From positions 2,046,001-2,110,000 of the forward strand of contig NZ_JAAUVN010000001.1 in assembly GCF_012030425.1 (NCBI RefSeq): 64,000 nucleotides of DNA, in the 5' to 3' direction. Below, piece after piece: positions 39,300 through 47,113 of the stretch (its first letter is position 1; the number at the start of each line of letters is the position of its first letter). The DNA is from Sphingobacterium sp. B16(2022) (GTDB lineage: Bacteria; Bacteroidota; Bacteroidia; Sphingobacteriales; Sphingobacteriaceae). A program made the position numbers and the translations under genes. A model generated the notes under the pieces. That model saw nothing but the letters and a program-made list of their open reading frames with translations. It had not been told where the DNA came from and did no database searches.

Positions 39300-42052
39300 T
39301 ATGATTTTTTAGGATATTTTTGTAAACGGAAATTTAAAGAGACCATAAAATAACGAGATAACCTTTCATTTTGAACGTCAAATATATCATTTCCTATTAC
39401 ATCTCTGGTAATACCTGAATTTTGATTTAGTAAATCAAAGCCCTGAATCCGTAACATTGCTAAATTATTACGCATAAAAGTATATTCAAAATATGCATTA
39501 ATAATTGTGGGATTTATATTTGTCCATGATGATGATGAATATCCCGAATTTAACCTTTGCGATACCTCTACACCAAAAGATCCATGTGCGCTCACATAAT
39601 ATTTGGATCCCAAACCAAGCACACCGGTATGCGCCACAATTTGATCATTATAAGGTCGTTTATAGGTAGCTTTGTTTAATGCGTAATTTCCATTAAGTTC
39701 AGCTTCAAATACATCATTAAACATGTACCTGAATTGCAGAGACTGCGAATATAAAAAATGTCCACCGTCATTACGAATGTCATTTATGTAAGTGACATTA
39801 TTATAAAAATCAGCATTGCCATTCAAACTCATCTGTATATTATCGTTAAACAAAGCTGCAGTAAATAAGTAGTATGCCTTGATATCATAATAACCCGATG
39901 TATTTAAGAAGGTAGTTTTTTGTATTGTTGAATTAGGAATAGTAGTCCGATTAGAGACAATTTTATTTGAAATAAAATTATAAGCAATACTACTTTCAAA
40001 ATATTGTCCCCTTTTTACAATTGATTTTCGATATTTAGCCAAGATACGGTTAGCGAATTCTGCTTGTAATTCTGGATTTCCTTGTATAATATTTTGTGAA
40101 TTTGTATTATCCAATATCGGCTGAATCTGATAGAAATTAGGTTGATTATTTTTACCTAAGTAATCAATTGACAAATCAGAATTCTCATTAAATTTCCATT
40201 TGACCCCCGCTGCTGGTATAAGATTTACATTACTATAAGATGTTTGAATTGATTTATCTTTAGAAAAACCTTTAAGTTCTGTTGGTTGAACCGCAAATCC
40301 GATATTATATTTAAATTTATTGAATATATCCTGTTGATATTTCATGCCAACTCTATTGGATGAAAAAGCATAATCGTAACTTAAACTAAGAGAATCAACT
40401 CGACCAAAATCTACCAATTCATTATTTCGTTCATGAACTAACCGCCTTGCATCAATTGAGGTGTAACTAAAGTCATAATTCAATTCTAATACTCCGCCCT
40501 TGTCCACTGGCTCTATAATAGATAGCGAACTTTTAATATCTTGATTTTTGTTTTCACTTTTCACAAATTGATTTAAAAAACTATCCTTAATTTGCACTTG
40601 ATTAAACGCACTATCTATAATCTTATTCCGGTCAACTATATCCTCTTTTTTATCGACTGAATTATATCCCAGATGTAAATTGTACACTAATTTCCGTCCT
40701 GGCTTCTTAAAACTTTTGGCATATAAGATGTCTACTTCAGCATTTGGACTCGTACTACTGTTGTCAGAAGCATATTCCCCATCGTTTGTGATCTGTCTAT
40801 TCTTAATATATCGATCTCTAGATTCATTACCTTTCGATTTATTCCATGAAAAAGTTGGAGATATTTTTAAAAGATCTGAATCAGATAATTTTATATCAAA
40901 CCCCCAATTCATATGATGCGCATTATCAACAGTCTTTGTTACATAATCCTCTTGGTTGGTTATAATGTTATTACCATATACAGACTGTAGATAGGAATTC
41001 CCCCTCGTCGTATTCTTTGTATTTGTATAGCTGTAACGTCCAAAAGCACTAATTTTATCATTCAAATTAGTGGAAAAACTTGTTCCCAAGGACCCAATAG
41101 CATTAAAACCATCAGTAGGGTCGGCAAAGTCTGCCAATTCGCCCATTACACGATCCCTGGAACCTCCTCCATTTGGAGAACCGAAAGAAAAAAGATTCGT
41201 ATTTGTATTATTAACAGATCCTACAAAAGATAGTTCCTGACCATCATTGAATTTATTGAGGCCTGCACTCGCGAGGTATCGTTCTTGATCACCTAAACCA
41301 CCTGTAACCTGTCCAAAACTTATTTTTTTCTTGTCATCTTTCAAAACAATATTTAGAATTTTCTCAGACTCACCAGTTTTTGTTCCCTTAGCACTTGCTT
41401 CATCTCCGAAAAAATCAATAACCTGAATATTTTTAATAAAATCCGCAGGAAGATTTCGAGTAGCGGTAAGCACATCTCCTCCAAAGAATTTTTTACCATC
41501 TACTTGTACAGAAGTAATCGGTTTACCAAAAGCATATACAGAGCCATCACGAGAAACCTGGAAGTTCGGTAATTGTTTAAGCGCATCCTCCAGCAGTGTG
41601 CGTCGATCAAACTGGAAAGCTCCCATATTAAATTGAACCGTATCCTCTTTGAAGACGATTGGTTTATATTTCTTAATAACAATTTCTTTGAGCACTGAAA
41701 CCTGTGGTTTTAAAACAACAGTCTCCGCAATAACACGATCTGTTGTATTATACTGAGGGTAAGAACGATCAACAATCTGTAAGCCTAAAGAACTGTAGTT
41801 TAAACGGATATTACTTCCTTTAATTTGGTAAAATTTGTAGAAACCTGTTTTGGAAGAAATTGCCATGACGGTATCCAAAGAAGTTGTCAGACGCACATTG
41901 ACGCCAGCAAGCGGTTGCCCATCGATATCCACAACAAATCCGTACACCTCCTTTTTCTGGAGTTGGGCTTGTGCATTACCCACAACAAAAAAGAAGACGA
42001 TAAGAAAGATGACCCTATGAGTATTTCCTGATATTTCGAATTTATCCGACAT
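39299..42052 (-). CDS. Outer-membrane beta-barrel protein with CarboxypepD-like N-terminal domain
   Basis: The protein has 917 residues from the ATG at 42052 (a TTG one codon earlier is less likely). A signal peptide (hydrophobic residues 13-29) precedes a carboxypeptidase-regulatory-like domain (EVYGFVVDIDGQPLAGVNVRL). A plug-like segment follows (LLEDALKQLPNFQVSRDGSV) and then a long barrel with alternating aromatic strands. It belongs to the TonB-receptor-like OMP_b-brl_3 group rather than to SusC. No SusD partner is encoded here. The substrate is unknown. It is translationally coupled to the quinone reductase gene. Confidence 0.87.
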   Translation of the reverse strand: MSDKFEISGNTHRVIFLIVFFFVVGNAQAQLQKKEVYGFVVDIDGQPLAGVNVRLTTSLDTVMAISSKTGFYKFYQIKGSNIRLNYSSLGLQIVDRSYPQYNTTDRVIAETVVLKPQVSVLKEIVIKKYKPIVFKEDTVQFNMGAFQFDRRTLLEDALKQLPNFQVSRDGSVYAFGKPITSVQVDGKKFFGGDVLTATRNLPADFIKNIQVIDFFGDEASAKGTKTGESEKILNIVLKDDKKKISFGQVTGGLGDQERYLASAGLNKFNDGQELSFVGSVNNTNTNLFSFGSPNGGGSRDRVMGELADFADPTDGFNAIGSLGTSFSTNLNDKISAFGRYSYTNTKNTTRGNSYLQSVYGNNIITNQEDYVTKTVDNAHHMNWGFDIKLSDSDLLKISPTFSWNKSKGNESRDRYIKNRQITNDGEYASDNSSTSPNAEVDILYAKSFKKPGRKLVYNLHLGYNSVDKKEDIVDRNKIIDSAFNQVQIKDSFLNQFVKSENKNQDIKSSLSIIEPVDKGGVLELNYDFSYTSIDARRLVHERNNELVDFGRVDSLSLSYDYAFSSNRVGMKYQQDIFNKFKYNIGFAVQPTELKGFSKDKSIQTSYSNVNLIPAAGVKWKFNENSDLSIDYLGKNNQPNFYQIQPILDNTNSQNIIQGNPELQAEFANRILAKYRKSIVKRGQYFESSIAYNFISNKIVSNRTTIPNSTIQKTTFLNTSGYYDIKAYYLFTAALFNDNIQMSLNGNADFYNNVTYINDIRNDGGHFLYSQSLQFRYMFNDVFEAELNGNYALNKATYKRPYNDQIVAHTGVLGLGSKYYVSAHGSFGVEVSQRLNSGYSSSSWTNINPTIINAYFEYTFMRNNLAMLRIQGFDLLNQNSGITRDVIGNDIFDVQNERLSRYFMVSLNFRLQKYPKKS

Positions 42053-42136
42053 CAAAACAACTTATTCTATTTGTATCTCAATATACATAATAATTTACAC
42101 AACCATAACGCAAAATAATGAATAGTTGTATATAAA

Positions 42137-42167
42137 AAAGGCGGCTTATTTGAAATAAGTCGCCTTT
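42137..42167 (-). terminator. Ferritin gene terminator
   Basis: AAAGGCGGCTTATTT (42137-42151) and AAATAAGTCGCCTTT (42153-42167) with one G-U pair. On the minus strand a T run follows. It lies 26 bp after the ferritin stop. Confidence 0.88.
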
Positions 42168-42192
42168 CATTTTATTTATAAGAATAAATTAA

Positions 42193-42720
42193 TTATTCAC
42201 CAGCAAAAGTAACTTTAAGTAAGTGTTTATCAATTTCCCAACGTCCAGTACCATCTTCTCCAATTACATCAAATAATTCTAAGATTCTTCTCGCAACAAA
42301 TTCCTCTTCAACTTGCTCTGCTAAGAACCATTGTAAAAAGTTAAATGTTACGTAATCTTTAGCTTTCATACATTTGTCTGCGATGTTGTTAAATTGTTCA
42401 GTAACGAACATCTCTTGTTCCAATGCTGATTCGAAAATCCCACGGAATGAATCAAAATCTGAAGGAATACCTGTTACTTCTGGTGAAATAGCACGACCGC
42501 CTCTATTGTTAATATAATTGAAGATTTTCAACATATGCTCACGCTCTTCATTGGACTGTTTAGCAAAAAAATCTGCTGCATTCTCCAAACCTTGATCATC
42601 ACACCAAGATGACATCGCTAAGTATAGTGAAGAAGAATGTGCTTCAACTTTAATTTGAGCATTTAATATATTTTCGATCTCTTCTGTTAAAGAAGATTTT
42701 AATTTTAATAAATCTTTCAT
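42193..42720 (-). CDS. ftnA: Ferritin (FtnA-type)
   Basis: A 175-residue four-helix ferritin without haem-binding bacterioferritin features. The ferroxidase ligands are visible: Glu and Tyr in KVEAHSSSLYLAMSSWC, E-x-x-H in SNEEREHMLKIFNY, and FLAEQVEEE in helix D. It stores iron in the cytoplasm. It has its own terminator and a promoter-like TATATTTG 65 bp upstream. The 5' leader holds an inverted repeat (42751-42769). Confidence 0.96.
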   Translation of the reverse strand: MKDLLKLKSSLTEEIENILNAQIKVEAHSSSLYLAMSSWCDDQGLENAADFFAKQSNEEREHMLKIFNYINNRGGRAISPEVTGIPSDFDSFRGIFESALEQEMFVTEQFNNIADKCMKAKDYVTFNFLQWFLAEQVEEEFVARRILELFDVIGEDGTGRWEIDKHLLKVTFAGE

Positions 42721-42750
42721 ATCTGTAAGTTTTAATACTAATTATAATAA

Positions 42751-42792
42751 TCAAGTTTCAAATACTTGACTTACTTGAACACTACAAATATA
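42751..42792 (-). promoter_or_regulatory. Ferritin promoter -7 box and leader palindrome
   Basis: Minus-strand TATATTTG (42792-42785) fits TAnnTTTG. Downstream of the predicted start lie TCAAGT (42751-42756) and ACTTGA (42764-42769), 7 nt apart, with a second ACTTGA at 42773-42778. These could be regulator half-sites. No clear -33 was found. Confidence 0.45.
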
Positions 42793-42901
42793 GGGGACAT
42801 TACAGATTTTTGTATAAAAAATTTGCAATACGAATTCAGTCTAAATTAGCGGAAAAAAGGTTAAACTGTTTAGAATCAGTATAATTACAAAGAATGGAAA
42901 A

Positions 42902-43276
42902 TTAAGCTAACACAGTAATCTGAGAACTACGTAAACAAGCCTTAACAATACTATTTAATTCGATCATAAATTTAGCTCCATCTAACAAATCTCTTAAATT
43001 CAAAACATCTTGAACTGCCAGGAGAAAGCAACGTTCTGTTCGAAAAGGCATTACCAATGTAAAATCCGCAGAACGTGCAGTGTCTGTTAGCATTTTCTCG
43101 ACATCAATATTATCTATTGATTTCTTAAATTTAAAAAAGTCTGACACCGAAAAAGATGTCGTTGAACCCGCAAATTCCATCCAATAGCAGTTTTTACGAC
43201 TACACTGATATATGGCACCAGTTTCAGTTTTAAAGACCTCTTCTACATTTGTTAATGGACAGATTTTGTTTGACAT
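42902..43276 (-). CDS. Hypothetical protein with N-terminal cysteines (124 aa)
   Basis: A 124-residue cytoplasmic protein. Cysteines near the N-terminus (C6, then CSRKNC at about 25-30) could bind a metal. The rest has mixed helix with a conserved-looking MPFRTERCFLLAVQDVLNLRDLLDG. It is not recognised as a named family. It lies upstream of ferritin on the same strand, 181 bp away, so it is probably a separate transcript. An iron-related role is possible by proximity only. Confidence 0.7.
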   Translation of the reverse strand: MSNKICPLTNVEEVFKTETGAIYQCSRKNCYWMEFAGSTTSFSVSDFFKFKKSIDNIDVEKMLTDTARSADFTLVMPFRTERCFLLAVQDVLNLRDLLDGAKFMIELNSIVKACLRSSQITVLA

Positions 43277-43424
43277 TTCTTAATTCATTATGATGAAGCA
43301 AAAATAATCATTATTTATAATCAATCCAAGTAAGTTTTAAATTATTTTGAACAATTATAAATAGTTGTCTTTAGCATAAAAAGAAGCCCAGATGCGCATT
43401 GTTAACTCCTTGTTTTACACAAAA

Positions 43425-43451
43425 AAAGACTAATCATAATGATTAGTCTTT
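43425..43451 (-). terminator. Terminator after hpf
   Basis: AAAGACTAATCAT (43425-43437) and ATGATTAGTCTTT (43439-43451) form a perfect 13-bp repeat, followed on the minus strand by a T tract. It lies 21 bp after the hpf stop. Confidence 0.9.
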
Positions 43452-43472
43452 CATTTATTAAACTATTATATA

Positions 43473-43817
43473 CTAATATTCTTCTTCTTCAGTCGTCAAG
43501 ATCTCTTTATGATTACTGGCCTGTGTTTTAGTTTTGGTCTTATGTTTATTAATCTGTCTCCTTAAGGATTCTACTGCAATATCAGTTGCTTCTTCAAAAC
43601 TCTTAGCTTGTCCTTTTGCAAAAAGTTGACTCCCTGGTATATTTATTTTAATTTCCGATACCTTATTAGATTCATCATCTACATTTTCTAAACGTAAATA
43701 GCATTCTCCACCAATGATTGAGTCTAAAAACTGATTCAATTTACCTGTTTTTCTTTGGATAAACTCAATTAGCTTTTGATCAGCATTAAATTTAATTGAT
43801 TGCACAGTAATGTTCAT
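43473..43817 (-). CDS. hpf: Ribosome hibernation-promoting factor (HPF/RaiA family)
   Basis: A 114-residue short HPF: MNITVQSIKFNADQKLIEFIQRKTGKLNQF at the start, then CYLRLENV and FEEATDIAVESLRRQINKHK, with an acidic C-terminal tail. It binds the 30S subunit and silences ribosomes in stationary phase. It lies 14 bp after the recombinase gene. That gap holds the SD sequence AAAGGAGG, 4 nt before the ATG, which is unusual in this phylum and is shared with rpsU. Confidence 0.95.
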   Translation of the reverse strand: MNITVQSIKFNADQKLIEFIQRKTGKLNQFLDSIIGGECYLRLENVDDESNKVSEIKINIPGSQLFAKGQAKSFEEATDIAVESLRRQINKHKTKTKTQASNHKEILTTEEEEY

Positions 43818-43830
43818 TTTTCCTCCTTTT
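43818..43830 (-). promoter_or_regulatory. Strong Shine-Dalgarno sequence of hpf
   Basis: Minus strand AAAAGGAGG then AAAA before the ATG. Most starts in this window have only A-rich leaders. Confidence 0.75.
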
Positions 43831-43831
43831 T

Positions 43832-44710
43832 TTAAGCTTTTGGATGAGCTTGTTTATAAATAGACTTTAACCGCTCCGCAGAATTATGCGTGTAGACTTG
43901 TGTTGCCGCAAGCCCCGCATGCCCGAGGAGCTCCTTTATTGCATTAAGATCTGCACCATTGTCCAATAATGCTGTCGCGAAAGTATGTCGCAAAATATGC
44001 GGACTTCTCTTCTGTTGTGAAGAAACCATCGACAGACATTTATGCACAATTCTATAGATCAATTTCTCGTAGGCCGGTTTTCCCTCTTTAGTAACGATTA
44101 AGAAACTTGATTTATTATTTTCAATGTATAAACTTTTAGCGTGTAAATAAAGCTGTAGCTCTTTTATTAATGTCCCATTAATAGGAACTAACCTTTCCTT
44201 ACTCCTTTTACCGAATATAAGAATATTTTTGTTATAATAATCAATATCTCTATCCTGAATTTGTAATAATTCTGCAAGTCGAATACCTGTACCAAATAAA
44301 AGTTCCATCACCAATTTATTTCGACGACTTTCAAAATCATGCACGTTCTCTTCTAAGTGGTCCAGCAACAACATCAATTTATCCTTCTCAACTACCACTG
44401 GTAACTTCTTAGGCATTTTCAGAGCTTTCACTTGTATCGGATTATCTTTCACAATATCCTCTCGCTGTAAGAACTTATAATAAGTCCGTAATGCCGAGAT
44501 GCTTCGATTCACTGTCGTAGCCGATTTATTCGCTTCTGTCATCATGGCGAAATAATGACGCATATCACGATGGCCAACCTCTTCGAATGGAAGATGTTCA
44601 TTCTCTAGAAACACTAAAAACAGACTAATTTCATGTAAATAAGCTATTAAAGTGTGTTTAGAGTAGCGCCTTTCATATTGAAGATACCGTTCAAACTCTT
44701 TTATATACAT
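43832..44710 (-). CDS. xerD: Tyrosine recombinase XerC/XerD type
   Basis: A 292-residue protein with an N-terminal core-binding SAM-like domain and a C-terminal catalytic domain. It contains the catalytic Arg (LFGTGIRLAELL), H-x-x-R (PHILRHTFATALL), His (LLGHAGLAATQ) and the Tyr nucleophile (VYTH). The length fits the chromosome-dimer-resolution recombinases that act at dif with FtsK. It lies between rpsU and hpf, as in other Bacteroidota. Whether it is the XerC or XerD partner cannot be decided from sequence alone. Confidence 0.93.
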   Translation of the reverse strand: MYIKEFERYLQYERRYSKHTLIAYLHEISLFLVFLENEHLPFEEVGHRDMRHYFAMMTEANKSATTVNRSISALRTYYKFLQREDIVKDNPIQVKALKMPKKLPVVVEKDKLMLLLDHLEENVHDFESRRNKLVMELLFGTGIRLAELLQIQDRDIDYYNKNILIFGKRSKERLVPINGTLIKELQLYLHAKSLYIENNKSSFLIVTKEGKPAYEKLIYRIVHKCLSMVSSQQKRSPHILRHTFATALLDNGADLNAIKELLGHAGLAATQVYTHNSAERLKSIYKQAHPKA

Positions 44711-44753
44711 AATCCATTCTATTTGTAACTAATTTACCGAATTAAAGCGCATA

Positions 44754-44785
44754 AAAAAAGGGAAAAGTAAACTTTTCCCTTTTTT
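44754..44785 (-). terminator. Terminator after rpsU
   Basis: AAAAAAGGGAAAAGT (44754-44768), 2 nt, and its exact complement (44771-44785). It lies 17 bp after the rpsU stop. Some read-through into xerD is likely if the three genes share a transcript. Confidence 0.88.
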
Positions 44786-44802
44786 ATATCTTTTTAGAAA
44801 CC

Positions 44803-44997
44803 TTAGATTGAAACCTCTTGGTTTAATCCTTGTTTGTAGATCGCTTTCTTAACTTGAATACGACGAGTTACAGATCTCTTTTCATAAGCTTGACGAGAAC
44901 GTAGTTCTCTTAAAACTCCTGTTTTTTCGAATTTCTTCTTGAAACGTTTTAATGCTCTATCTAAAGATTCTCCTTCTTTTACATTTACGATAATCAT
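44803..44997 (-). CDS. rpsU: 30S ribosomal protein bS21
   Basis: A 64-residue protein: [33 protein letters not shown] and [18 protein letters not shown] are standard bS21. In Bacteroidota ribosomes bS21 helps to hide the anti-SD sequence of 16S rRNA. The gene has a canonical promoter (TTG-N19-TACCTTTG) and the strong SD AAAGGAGG 12 nt before its ATG. This is consistent with translational autoregulation by bS21, as described in Flavobacterium. Confidence 0.97.
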   Translation of the reverse strand: MIIVNVKEGESLDRALKRFKKKFEKTGVLRELRSRQAYEKRSVTRRIQVKKAIYKQGLNQEVSI

Positions 44998-45008
44998 GCT
45001 CTGTATAT

Positions 45009-45074
45009 ACCTCCTTTCGTAGCCTTTTAATTTTTAAAGTGATGCAAAGGTACAATTATGATTGAGATATACAA
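45009..45074 (-). promoter_or_regulatory. rpsU promoter and Shine-Dalgarno sequence
   Basis: Minus strand: TTG (45074-45072), exactly 19 nt, TACCTTTG (45052-45045), a perfect Bacteroidota promoter. The leader holds AAAGGAGG (45017-45010), the full anti-SD complement. Confidence 0.85.
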
Positions 45075-45085
45075 AAAGAATCTCA

Positions 45086-45724
45086 CTATTTTTTCAATAA
45101 GCCTTCACGATAAATTAAATCATATAAGGTATCAGGTTTAGTGAGCAAATAAGTTTTTAATCCCAATTCACTCGCAGTCTTTAAATGCTGTGGACTGTCA
45201 TCTATAAAAACCGTCTCATCGGGGACCAAACCATTTTCCTTTAATACAAATTGGAAAATCTCAATATTGGGTTTACGCATACCCATTAAATGTGAATAAT
45301 AGTCTTTTTCAAAAAAAGCTGTATTATCATCGAGGTCAAAATTATTTTTTAAATAATCCATAATCCAACCATAATGAATTTCGTTATTATTGCTCAATAA
45401 AAATAATCGATATTCATTTTTAAGATCGAGCAATAATTCATGATTTCCATCCATCACACCAATTAACATGGCATTCCATGCAGCATCTATTTGTGTATCC
45501 GTCAAAGAATATATACCGGAAATTTCACGAATTCCATCTCGAAATGCTTTTGCGGGAATTTTTCCTTGTTCAAAATCATCAAAAAGTTTTGTTTGTGCTC
45601 GGTGACCATAATAATCTCGTACATTTTTGATTCCCAACTCACTAAAGGCAGACTCCATCCTCAAAAAGTCGATCATAAAGATCACATCTCCATAATCGAG
45701 GATAATATTTTTAATTTTTTTCAT
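45086..45724 (-). CDS. HAD-family hydrolase (YihX-like)
   Basis: The protein has 212 residues from the ATG at 45724, which gives MKKIKNIILDYGDVIF. An upstream in-frame start at 45799 would add an unlikely hydrophobic stretch. HAD motifs: nucleophile Asp in LDYGDV, FLLSNNNEIH (motif II Ser), KPN with Lys (motif III) and FIDDSPQHL (motif IV). The position two after the nucleophile is Gly rather than Asp, as in the YihX/haloacid group. It is likely a sugar-phosphate or nucleotide phosphatase. Confidence 0.9.
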   Translation of the reverse strand: MKKIKNIILDYGDVIFMIDFLRMESAFSELGIKNVRDYYGHRAQTKLFDDFEQGKIPAKAFRDGIREISGIYSLTDTQIDAAWNAMLIGVMDGNHELLLDLKNEYRLFLLSNNNEIHYGWIMDYLKNNFDLDDNTAFFEKDYYSHLMGMRKPNIEIFQFVLKENGLVPDETVFIDDSPQHLKTASELGLKTYLLTKPDTLYDLIYREGLLKK

Positions 45725-45811
45725 CTTTTTATTTTGAAATATCAATACAAATATCAATATTTGCATCGTCAAAACGCGGTAAACGTTACATTTTGACAAA
45801 ATATAATAACC

Positions 45812-45885
45812 GCTCCTATAGCTCAGTTGGTTAGAGTAGAAGACTCATAATCTTTTGGTCACTGGTTCGAGCCCAGTTGGGAGCA
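45812..45885 (+). tRNA. tRNA-Met (CAT anticodon)
   Basis: The cloverleaf is complete. Acceptor GCTCCTA pairs with TGGGAGC (one G-U), D-arm GCTC/GAGT, anticodon stem GAAGA/TCTTT with loop CTCATAA, T-arm ACTGG TTCGAGC CCAGT, discriminator A, and no encoded CCA. The anticodon is CAT. The paired 1-72 base pair excludes the initiator type. Elongator Met is preferred; Ile-tRNA with a modified CAT remains possible. Confidence 0.92.
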
Positions 45886-45893
45886 CTGCTTAG

Positions 45894-45922
45894 AAAGCCT
45901 TACTTTTAGTGAGGCTTTTTCT
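45894..45922 (+). terminator. tRNA-Met terminator
   Basis: AAAGCCTTAC (45894-45903), a 5-nt loop and GTGAGGCTTT (45909-45918) followed by T residues; one T-G pair. Confidence 0.85.
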
Positions 45923-46086
45923 GTTCAACCTATTCATCTCATTTCTCTAAAAGCAAATATACAGGACTAAGATTGTTATCAAAAAAATATTGAGTAAAAT
46001 TAGATATGTTGAATAAACAATTTTCAAAACTATTGATAAATAAACATGCGCTTATTATTTATAACAAATCTATGGATGGAAATAAA

Positions 46087-46118
46087 AAAAGGTCGTGTTA
46101 GACTTAACGCGACCTTTT
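46087..46118. terminator. Orphan terminator-like hairpin
   Basis: AAAAGGTCGTGTTA (46087-46100), GACT loop, TAACGCGACCTTTT (46105-46118), one wobble pair. The longer T run is on the minus strand. No known gene ends here. Confidence 0.7.
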
Positions 46119-46335
46119 CATCTACCTATGAAAAACATGCCCTTTTGGGATGGGCTTCACAAAGCTAAAATTTTTTTTTCACAAATAAGGGAAAATACCA
46201 AAAATAATGCGCAAACTACTGATTTTCAGATCATTTTTTTTCACAACAAACAATTGAAATGTATTATTTTTTAAAATATTAATCCATTAAAAGATGAATC
46301 AGGCACTGTTGTAATAATAAATTATTGGAGACAAA

Positions 46336-46374
46336 AAAAAATGGTTAAGCACTTATCGTACTTAACCATTTTTT
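46336..46374 (-). terminator. csbD terminator
   Basis: AAAAAATGGTTAAG (46336-46349) and its exact complement (46361-46374) with an 11-nt loop. It lies 24 bp after the csbD stop. Confidence 0.9.
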
Positions 46375-46397
46375 ATGCTATATAAAACTAAAATTTA

Positions 46398-46586
46398 CTA
46401 TTTCAATTTATCTAACCAATCTTCTACCTCTTCCTTAGTTTTTCCGGTTTTCTTTTGAAGTTTACCTAATAATTCATCTTCTTTTCCCTCGGCGTACAAT
46501 AGATCGTCATCCGTTAGATCTGCATATTGTTGTTTCACTTTACCTTTTAGTTCGTTCCAACGACCTTTCCATGTTAATTCGCTCAT
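46398..46586 (-). CDS. CsbD family stress protein
   Basis: A 62-residue protein starting MSELTWKGRWNELKGKVKQQYADLTDDDL and continuing YAEGKEDELLGKLQKKTGKTKEEVEDWLD, the full CsbD pattern. The ATG at 46586 is fixed by the SD sequence AAGGAG 8 nt before it, so a longer ORF start at 46652 is rejected. CsbD proteins are induced by general stress (sigma B in Bacillus); the molecular role is unknown. It is monocistronic. Confidence 0.93.
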   Translation of the reverse strand: MSELTWKGRWNELKGKVKQQYADLTDDDLLYAEGKEDELLGKLQKKTGKTKEEVEDWLDKLK

Positions 46587-46594
46587 AATAAAAT

Positions 46595-46601
46595 CTCCTT
46601 T
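46595..46601 (-). promoter_or_regulatory. Shine-Dalgarno sequence of csbD
   Basis: Minus strand AAAGGAG, 8 nt before the ATG at 46586: good spacing and unusual for this genome. Confidence 0.7.
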
Positions 46602-46726
46602 TTTAAAGTAAATACTATAGATATAACACTTGGGAAGTGAAATTGTTTTCATGCGCTGGATAATTTGATTCGATTAACAAATATTTAACAGTACGGTAAA
46701 AAGAAATTTCTATTGTTGATTTAAAA

Positions 46727-46738
46727 AGAAGTACCTTC
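46727..46738. promoter_or_regulatory. Shared palindrome upstream of the glycosyltransferase gene
   Basis: AGAAGTACCTTC (GAAG-TAC-CTTC) is identical to 50909-50920, which lies upstream of the convergent GH130 gene. Confidence 0.35.
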
Positions 46739-47113
46739 AACAATTCAAAAACATTCAACTTTTCTACTTTCTAATTGTTTAGTATGTTGAATATGGGCAA
46801 TTCACTAATATTTATTCAGAACCTATACTTTCAATAGCTCTCAAACTAGGCACAACAGCCATGAAAAGCTATCGTGCCTAGCGTGAGGATCAAATACATA
46901 TATAAATAATTTTTTTAACACCATGTACATTCCTTAAAAAATAAATACGATCATTCTTAATAAACTCATTAAAAATAACAATGATCACCGAATACCATTA
47001 TATCAACCTGTTTCAGTCATGAAACATAAATAAGGTAAATTCATCAAAACAGCTGAACTAAAAAATCAGGCATATCAAATCATTTAATTATTTAAAAAAT
47101 TTAAGAATTCAAC

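Larger units (their letters stand above)
45886..46397. other. 512-bp intergenic stretch between tRNA-Met and csbD with three hairpins
   Basis: It holds the tRNA terminator (45894-45918), an orphan hairpin at 46087-46118 and the csbD terminator (46336-46374). No ORF of convincing quality is present; a 31-codon ORF (46006-46101, +) runs into the orphan hairpin. On the minus strand a TATTTTTG box and the hairpin GCCC-ATCCCAAAA-GGGC precede the orphan terminator, so a small RNA is conceivable. Confidence 0.5.
46587..47113. other. 527-bp intergenic region upstream of the glycosyltransferase
   Basis: No ORF is supported. It contains the csbD leader, the palindrome AGAAGTACCTTC (46727-46738) that recurs at 50909, and a hairpin CTAGGCAC (46846-46853) with GTGCCTAG (46874-46881), inside which AGC/GCT can also pair. 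The latter two may be control elements for the gene at 47114. Confidence 0.5.

Noticed and set aside
45812..45885. tRNA-Ile with lysidine-modified CAT anticodon, or initiator tRNA
   Set aside because: Initiator type is excluded by the paired 1-72 position and the AT-rich anticodon stem. Ile cannot be fully excluded, but Met is the simpler call.
46587..46652. Longer N-terminus for CsbD
   Set aside because: The SD AAGGAG with 8-nt spacing and the family N-terminus (MSELTWKG) fix the start at 46586.
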